Shown here piece by piece: positions 8,279-17,298 of a stretch of DNA of 64,000 bases. How positions within the stretch are numbered: the stretch's first letter is position 1; each line of letters begins with the position of its first letter. Below the pieces are notes generated by a model that saw nothing but the letters and a program-made list of their open reading frames with translations, did no database searches and was not told the origin of the DNA. Source of the stretch: Hydrogenophaga taeniospiralis CCUG 15921. Lineage in GTDB: Bacteria; Pseudomonadota; Gammaproteobacteria; Burkholderiales; Burkholderiaceae_C. The position numbers and the translations under genes were made by a program. The stretch covers positions 124,001 to 188,000 of the forward strand of contig NZ_BCWR01000010.1 of NCBI RefSeq assembly GCF_001592305.1. The letters run 5' to 3'.

Positions 8279-9316
8279 ATGAAAAACCCCGCTGTTGAAC
8301 GCGCCGTGGCCCTGGCGCGCGCCATCCCCAAGGCCGAGCTGCACATCCACATCGAAGGCTCGCTGGAGCCCGAACTCATCTTCGCCCTGGCCCAGCGCAA
8401 CGGGGTGGCGCTGCCCTACGCCAGCGTGGAAGCGCTGCGCGCGGCTTACGCCTTCACCGATCTGCAGAGCTTTCTGGACATCTACTACGCGGGCGCCAGC
8501 GTGCTGTTGAAGGAGGCCGACTTCTACGACATGGCCTGGGCCTATTTCCTGCGGGCCAAGGCCGACCACGTGATCCGCGCCGAGCTCTTCTTCGACCCGC
8601 AGACCCACACCGCACGTGGCGTGCCCATGGCCACGGTGATCCAGGGCCTCGCGCGCGCCTGTGCCGACGCCCGGGAAAAGCTGGGCATCAGCGCCGCGCT
8701 GATCCTGTGTTTCCTGCGCCACCTGAGCGAAGAGGACGCCGCGGCCACGCTCGAAGCCGCCTTGCCCTACCGCGAGCACTTCATCGGCGTGGGCCTGGAT
8801 TCGAGCGAGGTCGGCCACCCGCCCGAGAAGTTCATCCACGTCTTCGCGCGCTGCCGCGAATTGGGCCTGCGCGTGGTGGCGCATGCGGGCGAGGAGGGCC
8901 CGCCCGACTACATCTGGGAGGCGCTGGAGCTGCTGCAGGCCGAGCGCATCGACCACGGTGTGCGCTGCCTGGAAGACCCGGTGCTGGTGGCCGAGCTGGC
9001 GCGCCGGCGCACACCGCTGACGGTGTGCCCACTGTCCAACCTGAAGCTCTGCGTGGTGGACGATCTGGCCGATCACCCCATGAAGCAGTTGCTCGACGCG
9101 GGCCTGTGCGCCACCGTCAACTCCGACGATCCGGCCTATTTCGGCGGCTACCTGAACGACAACTTCGAGCAGACCGTGCGCGCGCTCGCGCTGACCGAGG
9201 CCGAGGTGATCACGCTGGCGAAAAACAGTTTTGAGGCGAGCTTCGTGAGCGACGCCGAGCGCGCTGCCCTGCTCGATGCGCTGGACCGGTCGGTGGGGCA
9301 AGCGGCGCTGGCCTGA
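8279..9316 (+). CDS. Adenine deaminase (adenosine deaminase superfamily)
   Basis: Zinc amidohydrolase of 345 residues converting adenine to hypoxanthine. It has the metal motif LHIHIEGSLEP (H22, H24), HAGEEGPPDYIWEAL, DHGVRCLED and the metal/proton-shuttle motif NSDDPAYFGGY. The segment GLDSSEVGHPP and the HAGEEGPP form match the adenine-specific bacterial/yeast Aah1-like subgroup (such as Pseudomonas PA0148) better than true adenosine deaminase. The ATG at 8279 is chosen for AAGGAG upstream and family homology; the longer frame reads through the repeat. Hypoxanthine produced here would feed xanthine dehydrogenase. Confidence 0.9.
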   Translation: MKNPAVERAVALARAIPKAELHIHIEGSLEPELIFALAQRNGVALPYASVEALRAAYAFTDLQSFLDIYYAGASVLLKEADFYDMAWAYFLRAKADHVIRAELFFDPQTHTARGVPMATVIQGLARACADAREKLGISAALILCFLRHLSEEDAAATLEAALPYREHFIGVGLDSSEVGHPPEKFIHVFARCRELGLRVVAHAGEEGPPDYIWEALELLQAERIDHGVRCLEDPVLVAELARRRTPLTVCPLSNLKLCVVDDLADHPMKQLLDAGLCATVNSDDPAYFGGYLNDNFEQTVRALALTEAEVITLAKNSFEASFVSDAERAALLDALDRSVGQAALA

Positions 9317-9325
9317 ACGGGCCTG

Positions 9326-9733
9326 CTAGGCCGTGGCGCGCAGCGCCCAGAAATGGACCAGCGCGTACAGGCCGCAGACCAGTGATGACCCCAGCATAAA
9401 GGGGGTGCGCATCGTCGCGATCCAGGGTGCCAGCCCCAGCACAGCAACGGCTCGAAGGGCATAGACACCGGTGATCGCCCACACCACCTCGCGGCGCCAC
9501 GGCAGCGCTTCGCAGCACCCGTCCAGCGACAGCGTGTAGAGCGCAAAGCCTGCCAGCGCCAAGGCGATGCCCGCCGTGATCAACGCGGGCCCGGGGTGGC
9601 CTTGCTCGGCCTGCTGCGCCATCCGCTCCCCGGCGCCAAAGAACCGGTACCAGCCCGGGCCGCCAGCGATGATGGCGATGTGCAGGGCCGCGGCCAGAAA
9701 GTCCAGCCCAGCGGCCCATGCCGAAGCGGTCAT
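9326..9733 (-). CDS. Small four-helix membrane protein, unknown function
   Basis: A 135-residue protein with about four hydrophobic segments (around residues 7-24, 49-68, 83-104 and 112-132). I do not recognise a named family with confidence. Its ATG overlaps the stop of the TetR gene by four bases (ATGA), so it is the last gene of a three-gene minus-strand operon with the TetR regulator and another small membrane protein. It converges with the adenine deaminase gene nine bases away. Confidence 0.75.
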   Translation of the reverse strand: MTASAWAAGLDFLAAALHIAIIAGGPGWYRFFGAGERMAQQAEQGHPGPALITAGIALALAGFALYTLSLDGCCEALPWRREVVWAITGVYALRAVAVLGLAPWIATMRTPFMLGSSLVCGLYALVHFWALRATA

Positions 9734-10284
9734 GGCGGCGTCCCCTGGGTTGGGAGCAGCAGCGTGCACAGGGAGTGATCCATCTGTACCGCGTCCTCGG
9801 GCGTGACCAGGGTCGGCAGGTGCTGGATGCCGATCAGTTGCGCGTAGCCCATCCTGGCCGCCAGACGGGCCTGGGCCGGCGCCAACCCCATGCCTTGGGC
9901 AAGGTCCGTCAGGTAGGCGATGCGCTGGGCGTCGACGGCCTGCACCGTGGCGGCCACCTCGGGATGGCTGTTGCCCCATGCCCGCAAGGCCACTTCGGGC
10001 CTCATGTCCTTGCTGAACACCAACTGGCTCAGGCGCTCGCTGCGCAGGTGCGGGTTGTCGAGCCCGGCCACCGCGTCGATGAGCTGCTGCGTGTAGGTGT
10101 TTTTCCAGTGGGCGAGCAGGGCGCTCACGTAGGCGGGCTGGCTGGCGAAGTGGTGATAGAACGACCCCTTGGTCACGCCCAGCGCGTGGCACAGGGTGTC
10201 GATCCGGAGTTGCTGCGGACCGCCATCGCCGACCAGATGCAGGCCCTTTTCCAGCCAGTCGTTGCGGGTGAGGGGCGGGGCCAT
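9730..10284 (-). CDS. TetR-family transcriptional regulator
   Basis: A 184-residue TetR/AcrR-type repressor. The N-terminal helix-turn-helix is LRIDTLCHALGVTKGSFYHHF, at about residues 23-43. The ATG at 10284 (MAPPLTRNDW) is chosen because the HTH starts the usual distance after it and a longer frame would overlap the upstream gene heavily. It sits between two small membrane-protein genes, with four-base coupling to the downstream one. The palindrome at 10705-10731, in front of the operon, is its probable operator. Ligand unknown. Confidence 0.88.
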   Translation of the reverse strand: MAPPLTRNDWLEKGLHLVGDGGPQQLRIDTLCHALGVTKGSFYHHFASQPAYVSALLAHWKNTYTQQLIDAVAGLDNPHLRSERLSQLVFSKDMRPEVALRAWGNSHPEVAATVQAVDAQRIAYLTDLAQGMGLAPAQARLAARMGYAQLIGIQHLPTLVTPEDAVQMDHSLCTLLLPTQGTPP

Positions 10285-10286
10285 GT

Positions 10287-10670
10287 TCAGGCGGGGCTCT
10301 GGGGCTGGCGGGGCGGCCAGGCCATGCGCAGGCCCAGCGCAATAAACAGCCAGGCGCCCGAGACGGGCAGCACATAGGCCACGAGCAGTCCCATGAGCAA
10401 CAGCGCCCAGCCCAATGGGGGCGCGACTGTGCCCACACGGTCCAGCCATTGCTGCATCAACCAGCCCAGCAGCACCCATGAAACGCCCGCCACCTGGAAC
10501 CACAGGGCGGCGAACCGGTCCATGTGCATCACGTCCGGCCGCTCAATGCTGTGCCACCAGCCGGCTTCGCTCCACGCCGCCAGGATGCCCCAGCTCAACA
10601 GCAGGCCGATCGCGCAATGGATCACGCCAATGGCCACGAGCAGCCAGCCACCACGTCGGTATGCCCACAT
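10287..10670 (-). CDS. Small membrane protein, DUF6463-like
   Basis: A 127-residue protein with about four transmembrane segments. It starts MWAYRRGGWLLVAIGVIHC and has a central WFQVAGVSWVLLGWL segment. It resembles small DUF6463-type membrane proteins that accompany TetR regulators, but this family call is tentative. The start at 10670 has a clear GGAGG ribosome site. It is first in the TetR operon and directly follows the putative operator, so it is probably the main regulated gene. Confidence 0.75.
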   Translation of the reverse strand: MWAYRRGGWLLVAIGVIHCAIGLLLSWGILAAWSEAGWWHSIERPDVMHMDRFAALWFQVAGVSWVLLGWLMQQWLDRVGTVAPPLGWALLLMGLLVAYVLPVSGAWLFIALGLRMAWPPRQPQSPA

Positions 10671-10704
10671 GAAAAACCTCCGGTTCAATGGGTTTGGGAT
10701 GGCA

Positions 10705-10731
10705 AAACATACCATACCAAATGGTATGTTT
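10705..10731. promoter_or_regulatory. Perfect 10-bp inverted repeat, probable TetR operator
   Basis: Arms AAACATACCA (10705-10714) and TGGTATGTTT (10722-10731) are perfectly complementary with a 7-bp spacer. It lies 35 bp upstream of the first gene of the TetR operon, where an autoregulatory operator is expected. Confidence 0.75.
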
Positions 10732-10778
10732 CAAGAATGTGAACTCCACAAAACGGCCGCGCATTACAATTCAACCCC

Positions 10779-10811
10779 AGCGAGCCGGTGCTTCCCCGGC
10801 TCGCTTTTTTT
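10779..10811 (+). terminator. Hairpin plus T-run upstream of the second BMP gene
   Basis: Arms AGCGAGCCGG (10779-10788) and CCGGCTCGCT (10796-10805) are followed by seven Ts counting the last arm base. No plus-strand gene lies directly in front, so it is either a leader attenuator or a stop for readthrough. TACAAT at 10765-10770 could be a -10 box placing the transcript start at the hairpin. Confidence 0.6.
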
Positions 10812-10840
10812 GTCCTTCGGAAGCCATGTAGAGGAACACC

Positions 10841-11938
10841 ATGTACAAAAACCTCGTGGCCCGGCGCGTCTGCGTCCTGGCGGCCGCCAGTTTTTTCATC
10901 CCTTTTTCAACCCACGCCCAGACGCCCGCCCCGGCGCCGCTGAAGGCCGCCTTCGTGTACGTGGCGCCGCTCACCGAGGCCGGCTGGGTGCGCCAGCACG
11001 AGCAGGGGCGCCTGGCGGTGCAGGCCGCTCTGGGCAGCCGGGTGGAGACCCGGTTTGTCGAGAACGTGCCCGAAGGCCCGGACGCCGAACGGGTGATCCG
11101 CGACCTCGCGCAGCAGGGTCACAAGATCATCTTCACACCCAGCTTCGGCTACATGGAGCCCACGCTGAAGGTGGCGCGCGAGTTCCCGGACGTGAAGTTC
11201 GAGTCGATCACCGGCTACAAGACCGCGCCCAACGTCGCCACGGCCAACGCGCGCTACTACGAGGGCCGCTACCTGGCCGGCGTGGCAGCGGGGCGCATGG
11301 CCACGCAGGCCGGCTACATCGCCGGTTTTCCGATCCCCGAGGTGGTGCAGGGCATCAACGCCTTCGCGCTCGGCATGCGCTCGGTGAATCCGGCGGCCAC
11401 GGTGCGTGTGGTGTTTCTCGGCGAGTGGTTCAACCCGCCGCGCGAGCGCGACGCCGCCATGACGCTCATGAACCAGGGCGCCGAGGTGCTGGCCTTCCAC
11501 ACCGGCTCCACCGCCGTCATGAGTGCGGCGCAGGAGCGCGGCAAACTGGCCGTGGCCTACCACTCCGACATGCGCAAGTTCGCGCCCGACGCGCAGATCG
11601 CCGCCGTCACCCACCTCTGGGGCGAGTACTACACGCGCCGCGTCAAGGCCGTGCTGGATGGCGGCTGGAAGAGTGGCAGCGTCTGGGGCGGTGTGAAGGA
11701 CGGCATGATCCGCGTCGACGCCTTCGGCAGCAAGGTGCCCGCCGCCGTGCGCGAGGAAGTGGCGGCGCGCCAGGCCGACATGGCCGCCGGCCAACTGCAC
11801 GCCTTCGCCGCCACCCAGGGGGACGTGCGCGACAACGAGGGCCGGGTGGTGATTCCGGCGGGCAAGACGCTCGGTGACCCCGAGATCCTGAACATGAACT
11901 GGCTGGTCGAGGGCGTGCAGGGCAAGCTGGCGCGCTGA
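10841..11938 (+). CDS. Second BMP-family periplasmic binding protein
   Basis: A 365-residue paralogue of the lipoprotein encoded at 5720, sharing the FVENVPEGPDAERVIRDLA, FGYMEPTLKVA and ITGYKTA segments. It has a Sec signal peptide ending about THAQ and no lipobox cysteine, so it should be soluble in the periplasm. No ATPase or permease lies beside it. It may deliver a second ligand to the same importer. The adjacent guanine deaminase suggests guanine or guanosine, by inference only. Confidence 0.88.
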   Translation: MYKNLVARRVCVLAAASFFIPFSTHAQTPAPAPLKAAFVYVAPLTEAGWVRQHEQGRLAVQAALGSRVETRFVENVPEGPDAERVIRDLAQQGHKIIFTPSFGYMEPTLKVAREFPDVKFESITGYKTAPNVATANARYYEGRYLAGVAAGRMATQAGYIAGFPIPEVVQGINAFALGMRSVNPAATVRVVFLGEWFNPPRERDAAMTLMNQGAEVLAFHTGSTAVMSAAQERGKLAVAYHSDMRKFAPDAQIAAVTHLWGEYYTRRVKAVLDGGWKSGSVWGGVKDGMIRVDAFGSKVPAAVREEVAARQADMAAGQLHAFAATQGDVRDNEGRVVIPAGKTLGDPEILNMNWLVEGVQGKLAR

Positions 11939-12027
11939 GAGATCGCTGAAAGAGCGCTGCAGTCCCGCATCCGCATGGGTCCTATGGGCCTGGCGGTATG
12001 GCGGCGGCGCCGGAGCCCGGTAAGCTA

Positions 12028-13308
12028 ATGCCCATGAAAGCCTACCGCGCCGCCATCCTTCGTTTTTCCGACGACCACACCCCGATCCACGACGCCGACG
12101 GGCTGCTGGTGACGGGGCCGGACGCCGGTGGCCGGCGCGTGGTGCATGCCGTGGGCGACCACCGGTCGCTGGTCGGCGCGTTCGCGGGCGTGCCGGTGGA
12201 AGACCTGCGCGGGCGCCTCATCGCCCCCGGCTTTGTGGACATGCATATCCACTACCCGCAGCTCGATGTGATCGGCGCGCCGGCCGACGGGCTGCTGCCC
12301 TGGCTGGAGAACTACACCTTCCCGCACGAATCCCGGTTCTTCGACCCGACCCACGCCAGCGAAGTGGCGGGTTTTTTCCTGGACGAACTGCAGCGCCACG
12401 GCGTGACCACCGCGCTGACCTTCGCCACCTCGCACCCCGCGTCGGTCAACGCCATCTTCGAGCAGGCGCGCCTGCGCGGGCTGCGCTTCATCACCGGCAA
12501 GGTGCTGCAGGACCGCCACAGCCCCGACGGCGTGCGCGACGACACCGAGCAGAGCTTGATCGACACCGAGGCGCTGATCCAGCGCTGGCACGGCGTGGAC
12601 CGGCTGGGCTACGCGATCACACCCCGTTTCGCGCCCACCAGCTCGCCCGAGCAGTTGCGCGGTGCGGGCGAACTGGCCGCAAAGTACCCGCAGGTGTGGA
12701 TCCAGTCGCACGTGGCGGAAAACCTGGACGAGGTGCGCTGGGCGGCCGAGCTGTTCCCGCATTCGCGCAGCTACCTGGGCGTGTACGGCGACCACGGCCT
12801 GCTGCGCGAACGCGCCATCTACGCCCACTGCATCCACTTCGACGCGGCCGACCGCGCGCTCATGGCACAGACCGGTGCGGCCGCGGCCGTGAGCCCCACG
12901 AGCAACCTGTTTCTGGGCAGCGGCTTCTTCGACTTCGCCGCGGCCGACGCGGCCGGCATGCGCTATGGCCTGGCCAGCGACGTGGGCGGCGGCACCAGCT
13001 TCTCGCCGTTCCACACCATGCTCGCGGCCTACTACGTGGGCCGCGAGGGCCACACCAAGACCGGCATGAGCCTCACCCCGGGCCAGCTCTGGTGGCAGCA
13101 CACGGCGGGCGCGGCGCAGGCACTGGGCCTGGCCGGCCTGGTGGGCAACCTGCAGCCCGGCGCCGAGGCCGACTTCGTGGTGCTCAACCCCCAGGCCACG
13201 CCGCTGCTGGCGCGCAAGACCGCTCAGGCGAACAGCCTGGACGAGCTGCTGTTTGCGCTGATCGTGCTGGGCGACGACCGGGTGATCGAGCGAACCGTCG
13301 TTTCCTAG
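12028..13308 (+). CDS. guaD: Guanine deaminase
   Basis: Zinc amidohydrolase converting guanine to xanthine, 426 residues from the chosen start. It has the guanine-deaminase motif GFVDMHIHYPQLDVIGA near residues 67-83, then HVAENLDEV, YAHCIHF and DVGGGTSFS, which supply the metal and substrate ligands. The start is ambiguous: ATG at 12028 (MPMKAYRA) or 12034. Upstream ATGs at 11998 add unconserved residues. Its product feeds xanthine dehydrogenase, joining the adenine branch encoded at 8279. It stands 89 bp after the second BMP gene and may be co-transcribed with it. Confidence 0.93.
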   Translation: MPMKAYRAAILRFSDDHTPIHDADGLLVTGPDAGGRRVVHAVGDHRSLVGAFAGVPVEDLRGRLIAPGFVDMHIHYPQLDVIGAPADGLLPWLENYTFPHESRFFDPTHASEVAGFFLDELQRHGVTTALTFATSHPASVNAIFEQARLRGLRFITGKVLQDRHSPDGVRDDTEQSLIDTEALIQRWHGVDRLGYAITPRFAPTSSPEQLRGAGELAAKYPQVWIQSHVAENLDEVRWAAELFPHSRSYLGVYGDHGLLRERAIYAHCIHFDAADRALMAQTGAAAAVSPTSNLFLGSGFFDFAAADAAGMRYGLASDVGGGTSFSPFHTMLAAYYVGREGHTKTGMSLTPGQLWWQHTAGAAQALGLAGLVGNLQPGAEADFVVLNPQATPLLARKTAQANSLDELLFALIVLGDDRVIERTVVS

Positions 13309-13313
13309 GCCGT

Positions 13314-14759
13314 TTAGCGCGCGGGTGCGACGGGAATCTCCAGGATGAACGAGGCCCCTTGTCCGGGTCCGTCGCTGTGGGCATGCAGGCTGCCCCCCAT
13401 TTCCTGGGCGGCCAGCACGCAGCTGTGCAGACCAAAACCGTGCCCGTTCTTGCGCGTGGTGAAACCATGGGAGAACACGCGCGTCAGGTTCTCCGGCGCA
13501 ATGCCTTCGCCGTTGTCCGTCACCGTGATGCGCAGCACACTCCCTTCCACGCCTTCCAGCAAAGCCGCATCCAATGTGATGAGCGGTCGCCTGTCGGAAA
13601 CACCGTGCAATGCCTGTTTGGCGTTGCTGATCAGGTTCACCAGCACCTGCAGCACGCGGTGCCGATCCAGCAAGAGCGCGGGCAGGGCCACGTGGCTCTT
13701 GTCCACCTCCACTTTGTGGCGTGTCAGTGCATCCGCATGCATGCGCAACGCGTCGTCCAGCAGCTCGTTCACCTGTGCGGATTCAACGACACGCGGGGCG
13801 CCAGCGTAGGACTGCTGGGTGGCGATGACCTGTTTGATATGGTCCACGCTGCTGCACAGCGCGCCGAGTTCCGTTGCCATGGCTTCGTGTTCGACCTCCA
13901 GAGCACGGGCCAGTTCGCGCAGGTAGGTGGGTAGCAGCTTGCCCTTGGCGTCCTGCGTCAGGAACTCGCCCAGATCCCCGGCATGCGCATCCATCAGGCC
14001 GACGGCGCGCGTGAGCCCCTTGAGCTTGGATGTCCGCAACTGGGCGGCCATCAGGTCGGCCGACACGTTGACGCTGTTGAGCACGTTGCCCACGTTGTGC
14101 AGCACGTTGGTGGCGATCTCGGCCATGCCCGCCAGGCGTGCCGTGGTGAGCAACTGGGCTTGAACCTCTTCGATTCTTCGCTCGGCTTCCTTCAACTCGG
14201 AAATGTTCTTCGATGTCCCAAAGGTCCCGATCAGCTGGCCGTTCCTGTCCCGCCAGGGGCCTTTGGTGGTGAGGTACCAGACCACGCGTCCATCCGGGTG
14301 AACGGTTTTTTCGCTCTTCTCGATGATGGGTTTTCCGGTGCGGATGATCTCCTTTTCATCGTTGGAGAATTCGCCCGCCCGATCCTCGCCATAGATGTCG
14401 GCATCGGTCTTGCCGATCACGTATTTTTCAAACGCTTCCACACTGGCGAAATGCGCGGGGAATGCATCTTCACCAATGTCCGGGTGCGCCGCACGGTAGC
14501 GACTGATCGCCAGTCGCCGGAGGTTCTGAATTTCCGAGCGGCTGGCCTTGACCAGGCGCGAGTCCAGATCCTTGAAGAAGATGGAATCCGGGGAGTTTTC
14601 CATCAGCGTGCCGAGCAGATCCTGCTCGTTGATCTGAATCGCTTCTGTCGGCCCTCCCGTCTTTGGCGTTGCCGCCTCGGAATCGGCGTTGTGACGCGAT
14701 GGCGGGGTGTGCTGCACTTCAGGCATGCGGTCCGTGTCTTGGCTGGATGGTGCTTTCAT
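13314..14759 (-). CDS. PAS-domain sensor histidine kinase
   Basis: A 481-residue cytosolic kinase with no transmembrane segment. A PAS domain (about residues 45-190: ENSPDSIFFKDLDSR, DGRVVWYLTTKGPWRD, then GTFGTSKNISELK) is followed by a coiled coil, a phospho-acceptor helix with LHNVGNVLNSV and an ATPase domain (NLISNAKQAL, DNGEGI, GHGFGLH). The H-box has His-Asn rather than His-Glu, the HNVGN subtype. It lies 41 bp downstream of a REC-kinase gene on the same strand, so the two likely act together. Signal unknown. Confidence 0.88.
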   Translation of the reverse strand: MKAPSSQDTDRMPEVQHTPPSRHNADSEAATPKTGGPTEAIQINEQDLLGTLMENSPDSIFFKDLDSRLVKASRSEIQNLRRLAISRYRAAHPDIGEDAFPAHFASVEAFEKYVIGKTDADIYGEDRAGEFSNDEKEIIRTGKPIIEKSEKTVHPDGRVVWYLTTKGPWRDRNGQLIGTFGTSKNISELKEAERRIEEVQAQLLTTARLAGMAEIATNVLHNVGNVLNSVNVSADLMAAQLRTSKLKGLTRAVGLMDAHAGDLGEFLTQDAKGKLLPTYLRELARALEVEHEAMATELGALCSSVDHIKQVIATQQSYAGAPRVVESAQVNELLDDALRMHADALTRHKVEVDKSHVALPALLLDRHRVLQVLVNLISNAKQALHGVSDRRPLITLDAALLEGVEGSVLRITVTDNGEGIAPENLTRVFSHGFTTRKNGHGFGLHSCVLAAQEMGGSLHAHSDGPGQGASFILEIPVAPAR

Positions 14760-14800
14760 GGGGCGCCTTGCATGAAACGGACTTCAGAGGGTGGGCCGGC

Positions 14801-16204
14801 TTACGCTGGTGTCTGCCGAATGGGCAAGGTCACGCGGAACGTGGTGCCCTGATCGACCACACTGTCCACGTCAATGCGTCCATTGTGTTTTTGCACGATG
14901 CCGTAGGACAGCGACAGCCCCAGCCCTGTGCCCTTGCCGATGGGCTTGGTGGTGAAGAAGGGCTCGAAAATGCGTTTGAGCGTTTCGGGGGGCATGCCAG
15001 AGCCCGTGTCGCCCACCTCCAGCCACACGTGCTCCCCTTCGGTTCCCGTGCGAATGGTGATGCAGCCCCGCTGTTCGCCCATCGCGTGGGCCGCGTTGAC
15101 GACCAGGTTCATGACCACCTGGTTGATCTGGGAAGCCAGGCATTCGATAGGGGGAATGGCACCGTACGCCTTCACCAGATCGGCCCGGTACTTGATTTCG
15201 CTGGCCACGATGTTCAGCGTCGAATCGATGCCCTTGTGCAGATCGGTCCATTCCCATTCCTGCTTCGAGTCCACGTGGGAGAAGTCCTTCAGGTCCTGAA
15301 CGATCTGGCGCACCCGAACGATGCCTTGCTTGGATTCCCGCATGAGCACCGGAATGTCTTCTTTCAGGAAATCCAGTTCCACACGTTCGCGCAGTGCCCG
15401 CAAGCCCCTGGCCACTTCGGGTTCGTGAACGCTGGCTTCGGCCCGTTCATAGGCGGTGAGCAGCTCGAACAATTGCTCGATGTAGCCCTCCAGCGTGCCG
15501 AAGTTTGAAAAGATGTAGCCGATCGGGTTGTTGATCTCGTGCGCCACACCGGCGGCCAGTTGGCCGATGGAAGCGAGTTTTTCCGACTGGACCAACTGCC
15601 CTTCCAGATGCTTGCGCTCACCGATCTCGTTTTGAAGCGCTTCGTTGACGGTGCGCAGTTCGCGGGTGCGTTCCGCCACCGCGTCTTCCAGCCGCGTGCG
15701 TTGCGCAGCCGCATCCTGCGTCATTTGCCATTTGGTGGTGAGCGCCGAAGCCAGCTGGGCCACCTCGATTGCGTCAAAGGGCTTCTTCAGGATGAGCAGG
15801 CGGTCGCGCACGTCGAGCTGCGCCAGTATCTCGTCCCATGAGCTGTCGGCATAGGCCGTGCAAATGACCACTTGCAAGCGCGGGTCGCTGCGCCACAGAT
15901 GCTCGATGGTCTGCACGCCATCCCAGCCCGGCGGCATGCGCATGTCGACGAAGGCCATGGCGTAGGGCCGGTTGTCATTGAGGGAGGCTTCCACCTTGGC
16001 CAGCGCTTCCTGCCCCTGGTAGGCAGAATCGAGCTCAAAGGCGATGAGGGCGGACGCCGGGTCCTCATCGCCAAACAGGGCCGCTTCCACAGCGCTGAGT
16101 TCCTCGTGCTCCGGTGCCTGCGGCACGAGGATCTTTCGAAAGTCCTCATGGATGGCCGGCATGTCATCCACCAACAGGATGCGACGGTTCTGCGGTGCCT
16201 TCAT
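14801..16204 (-). CDS. REC-domain/histidine kinase hybrid
   Basis: A 467-residue protein. It has an N-terminal receiver domain (ILLVDDMP, acceptor Asp in AFVDMRMPPGWDG, and the KKPFD lysine), then a coiled coil of about 60 residues (EDAVAERTRELRTVNEALQN), a His phospho-acceptor helix AAGVAHEINNPIGY and an ATPase domain with NLVVNAAHAM, GDTGSGMPP and GTGLGLSLSYG. There is no DNA-binding output, so the product probably passes phosphate onward. The ATG at 16204 has a GGAGG site. It is upstream of the PAS kinase on the same strand and next to cydAB. A role in respiratory or redox sensing is possible but unproven. Confidence 0.88.
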   Translation of the reverse strand: MKAPQNRRILLVDDMPAIHEDFRKILVPQAPEHEELSAVEAALFGDEDPASALIAFELDSAYQGQEALAKVEASLNDNRPYAMAFVDMRMPPGWDGVQTIEHLWRSDPRLQVVICTAYADSSWDEILAQLDVRDRLLILKKPFDAIEVAQLASALTTKWQMTQDAAAQRTRLEDAVAERTRELRTVNEALQNEIGERKHLEGQLVQSEKLASIGQLAAGVAHEINNPIGYIFSNFGTLEGYIEQLFELLTAYERAEASVHEPEVARGLRALRERVELDFLKEDIPVLMRESKQGIVRVRQIVQDLKDFSHVDSKQEWEWTDLHKGIDSTLNIVASEIKYRADLVKAYGAIPPIECLASQINQVVMNLVVNAAHAMGEQRGCITIRTGTEGEHVWLEVGDTGSGMPPETLKRIFEPFFTTKPIGKGTGLGLSLSYGIVQKHNGRIDVDSVVDQGTTFRVTLPIRQTPA

Positions 16205-16276
16205 CCCTGATCCTCCGAGGTGTTGACCGATTTCCTCGGAATTATTAAAGCAGATTTTCGTCGGAGGGACAGGCAC

Positions 16277-17284
16277 TCAGTTGTAGGTGAGCGCACGGGC
16301 CTTGCCCCAGAAGACCCGGTACATGTAGATCGTGTAGACGATGATCATGGGCAGTGTGATGGCCACGCCGACGAAGATGACCGTGAGCGAGCCGGTGGAG
16401 ATGGCGGCTTCCCACACCGTCATGCGACCGATCACGATGTCCGGATAGATGCTGTAGGCCAGGCCGAAGAAGGCGAGCACGAAGATCAGCACGGTGGATG
16501 CGAACACCACCCAGCCGTGGCCCGCCCTCACCACGCCGGGGTGGGTCACCACCCAGCGGACCGCGAAAAAGGCCGCTGCGCAGCTCAGCGGAATCGGCGC
16601 CAGTGCGAACACCTCGGGCACGCCAAACCACTTGTCCACCACCGCCGGGTTCACCAGGGGCGTGGCAGCCGAGATGGCCACCAGGGCCGCGCCCACCGGC
16701 CACAACACGCGCCGCGCCCAGCGCACCGCGTGCGCCTGCAGATCGCCCTCGGTCTTCATGATCAACCAGCCCGCGCCGAGCAGGACGTAGGCCGCCGGCA
16801 GCGTGAACGCGATGCCCAGGCTGAATGCCAGACCCAGCCGGCCGTTGTCGAAGCCCGTGATGTAGCTGCCCAGCATCCAGCCCTGCGAGGCACTGGCCAG
16901 CAGCGAGCCCATGAAGAAGGCGCGGTTCCAGAACGGCAGGTAGCGTGGGGGCGCCTTGACGCGGAAATCGAACGCCACGCCACGCAGGATCAGGCCGATC
17001 AGCATCAGCGCCACCGGCAGGTACAGCGCCTGCAGCACCAGGCCATGCGCCATCGGGAAGGCCACCAGCAACACGCCCACGCCCAGCACCAGCCAGGTTT
17101 CGTTGGCGTCCCAGAAGGGGCCGATGCTGGAGATCATGGTGTCCTTCTGTTCCTGGCTGGTGGCCAGCGGCAGCAGCAGGCCCACGCCCAGGTCGTAGCC
17201 GTCGAGCACCACGTAGGCGAGCAAGGACAGGCCCATCACGGCGAGGAAGATGAGGGGGAGCATCTCGGCCCAGGTCATGTTCAT
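16277..17284 (-). CDS. cydB: Cytochrome bd-type quinol oxidase subunit II
   Basis: A 335-residue integral membrane protein with about eight helices. Family motifs are VLDGYDLGVGLLLPLA, GPFWDANETWLVLGVG and LRGVAFDFRVKA. It pairs with subunit I, encoded 14 bp upstream on the same strand, to form the quinol oxidase that reduces oxygen without pumping protons. The start at 17284 (MNMTWAEMLP) is the only ATG consistent with subunit II length. The CIO-type subunit I makes the cioB label equally suitable. Confidence 0.95.
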   Translation of the reverse strand: MNMTWAEMLPLIFLAVMGLSLLAYVVLDGYDLGVGLLLPLATSQEQKDTMISSIGPFWDANETWLVLGVGVLLVAFPMAHGLVLQALYLPVALMLIGLILRGVAFDFRVKAPPRYLPFWNRAFFMGSLLASASQGWMLGSYITGFDNGRLGLAFSLGIAFTLPAAYVLLGAGWLIMKTEGDLQAHAVRWARRVLWPVGAALVAISAATPLVNPAVVDKWFGVPEVFALAPIPLSCAAAFFAVRWVVTHPGVVRAGHGWVVFASTVLIFVLAFFGLAYSIYPDIVIGRMTVWEAAISTGSLTVIFVGVAITLPMIIVYTIYMYRVFWGKARALTYN

Positions 17285-17298
17285 GGTGTGTTGTCTGT

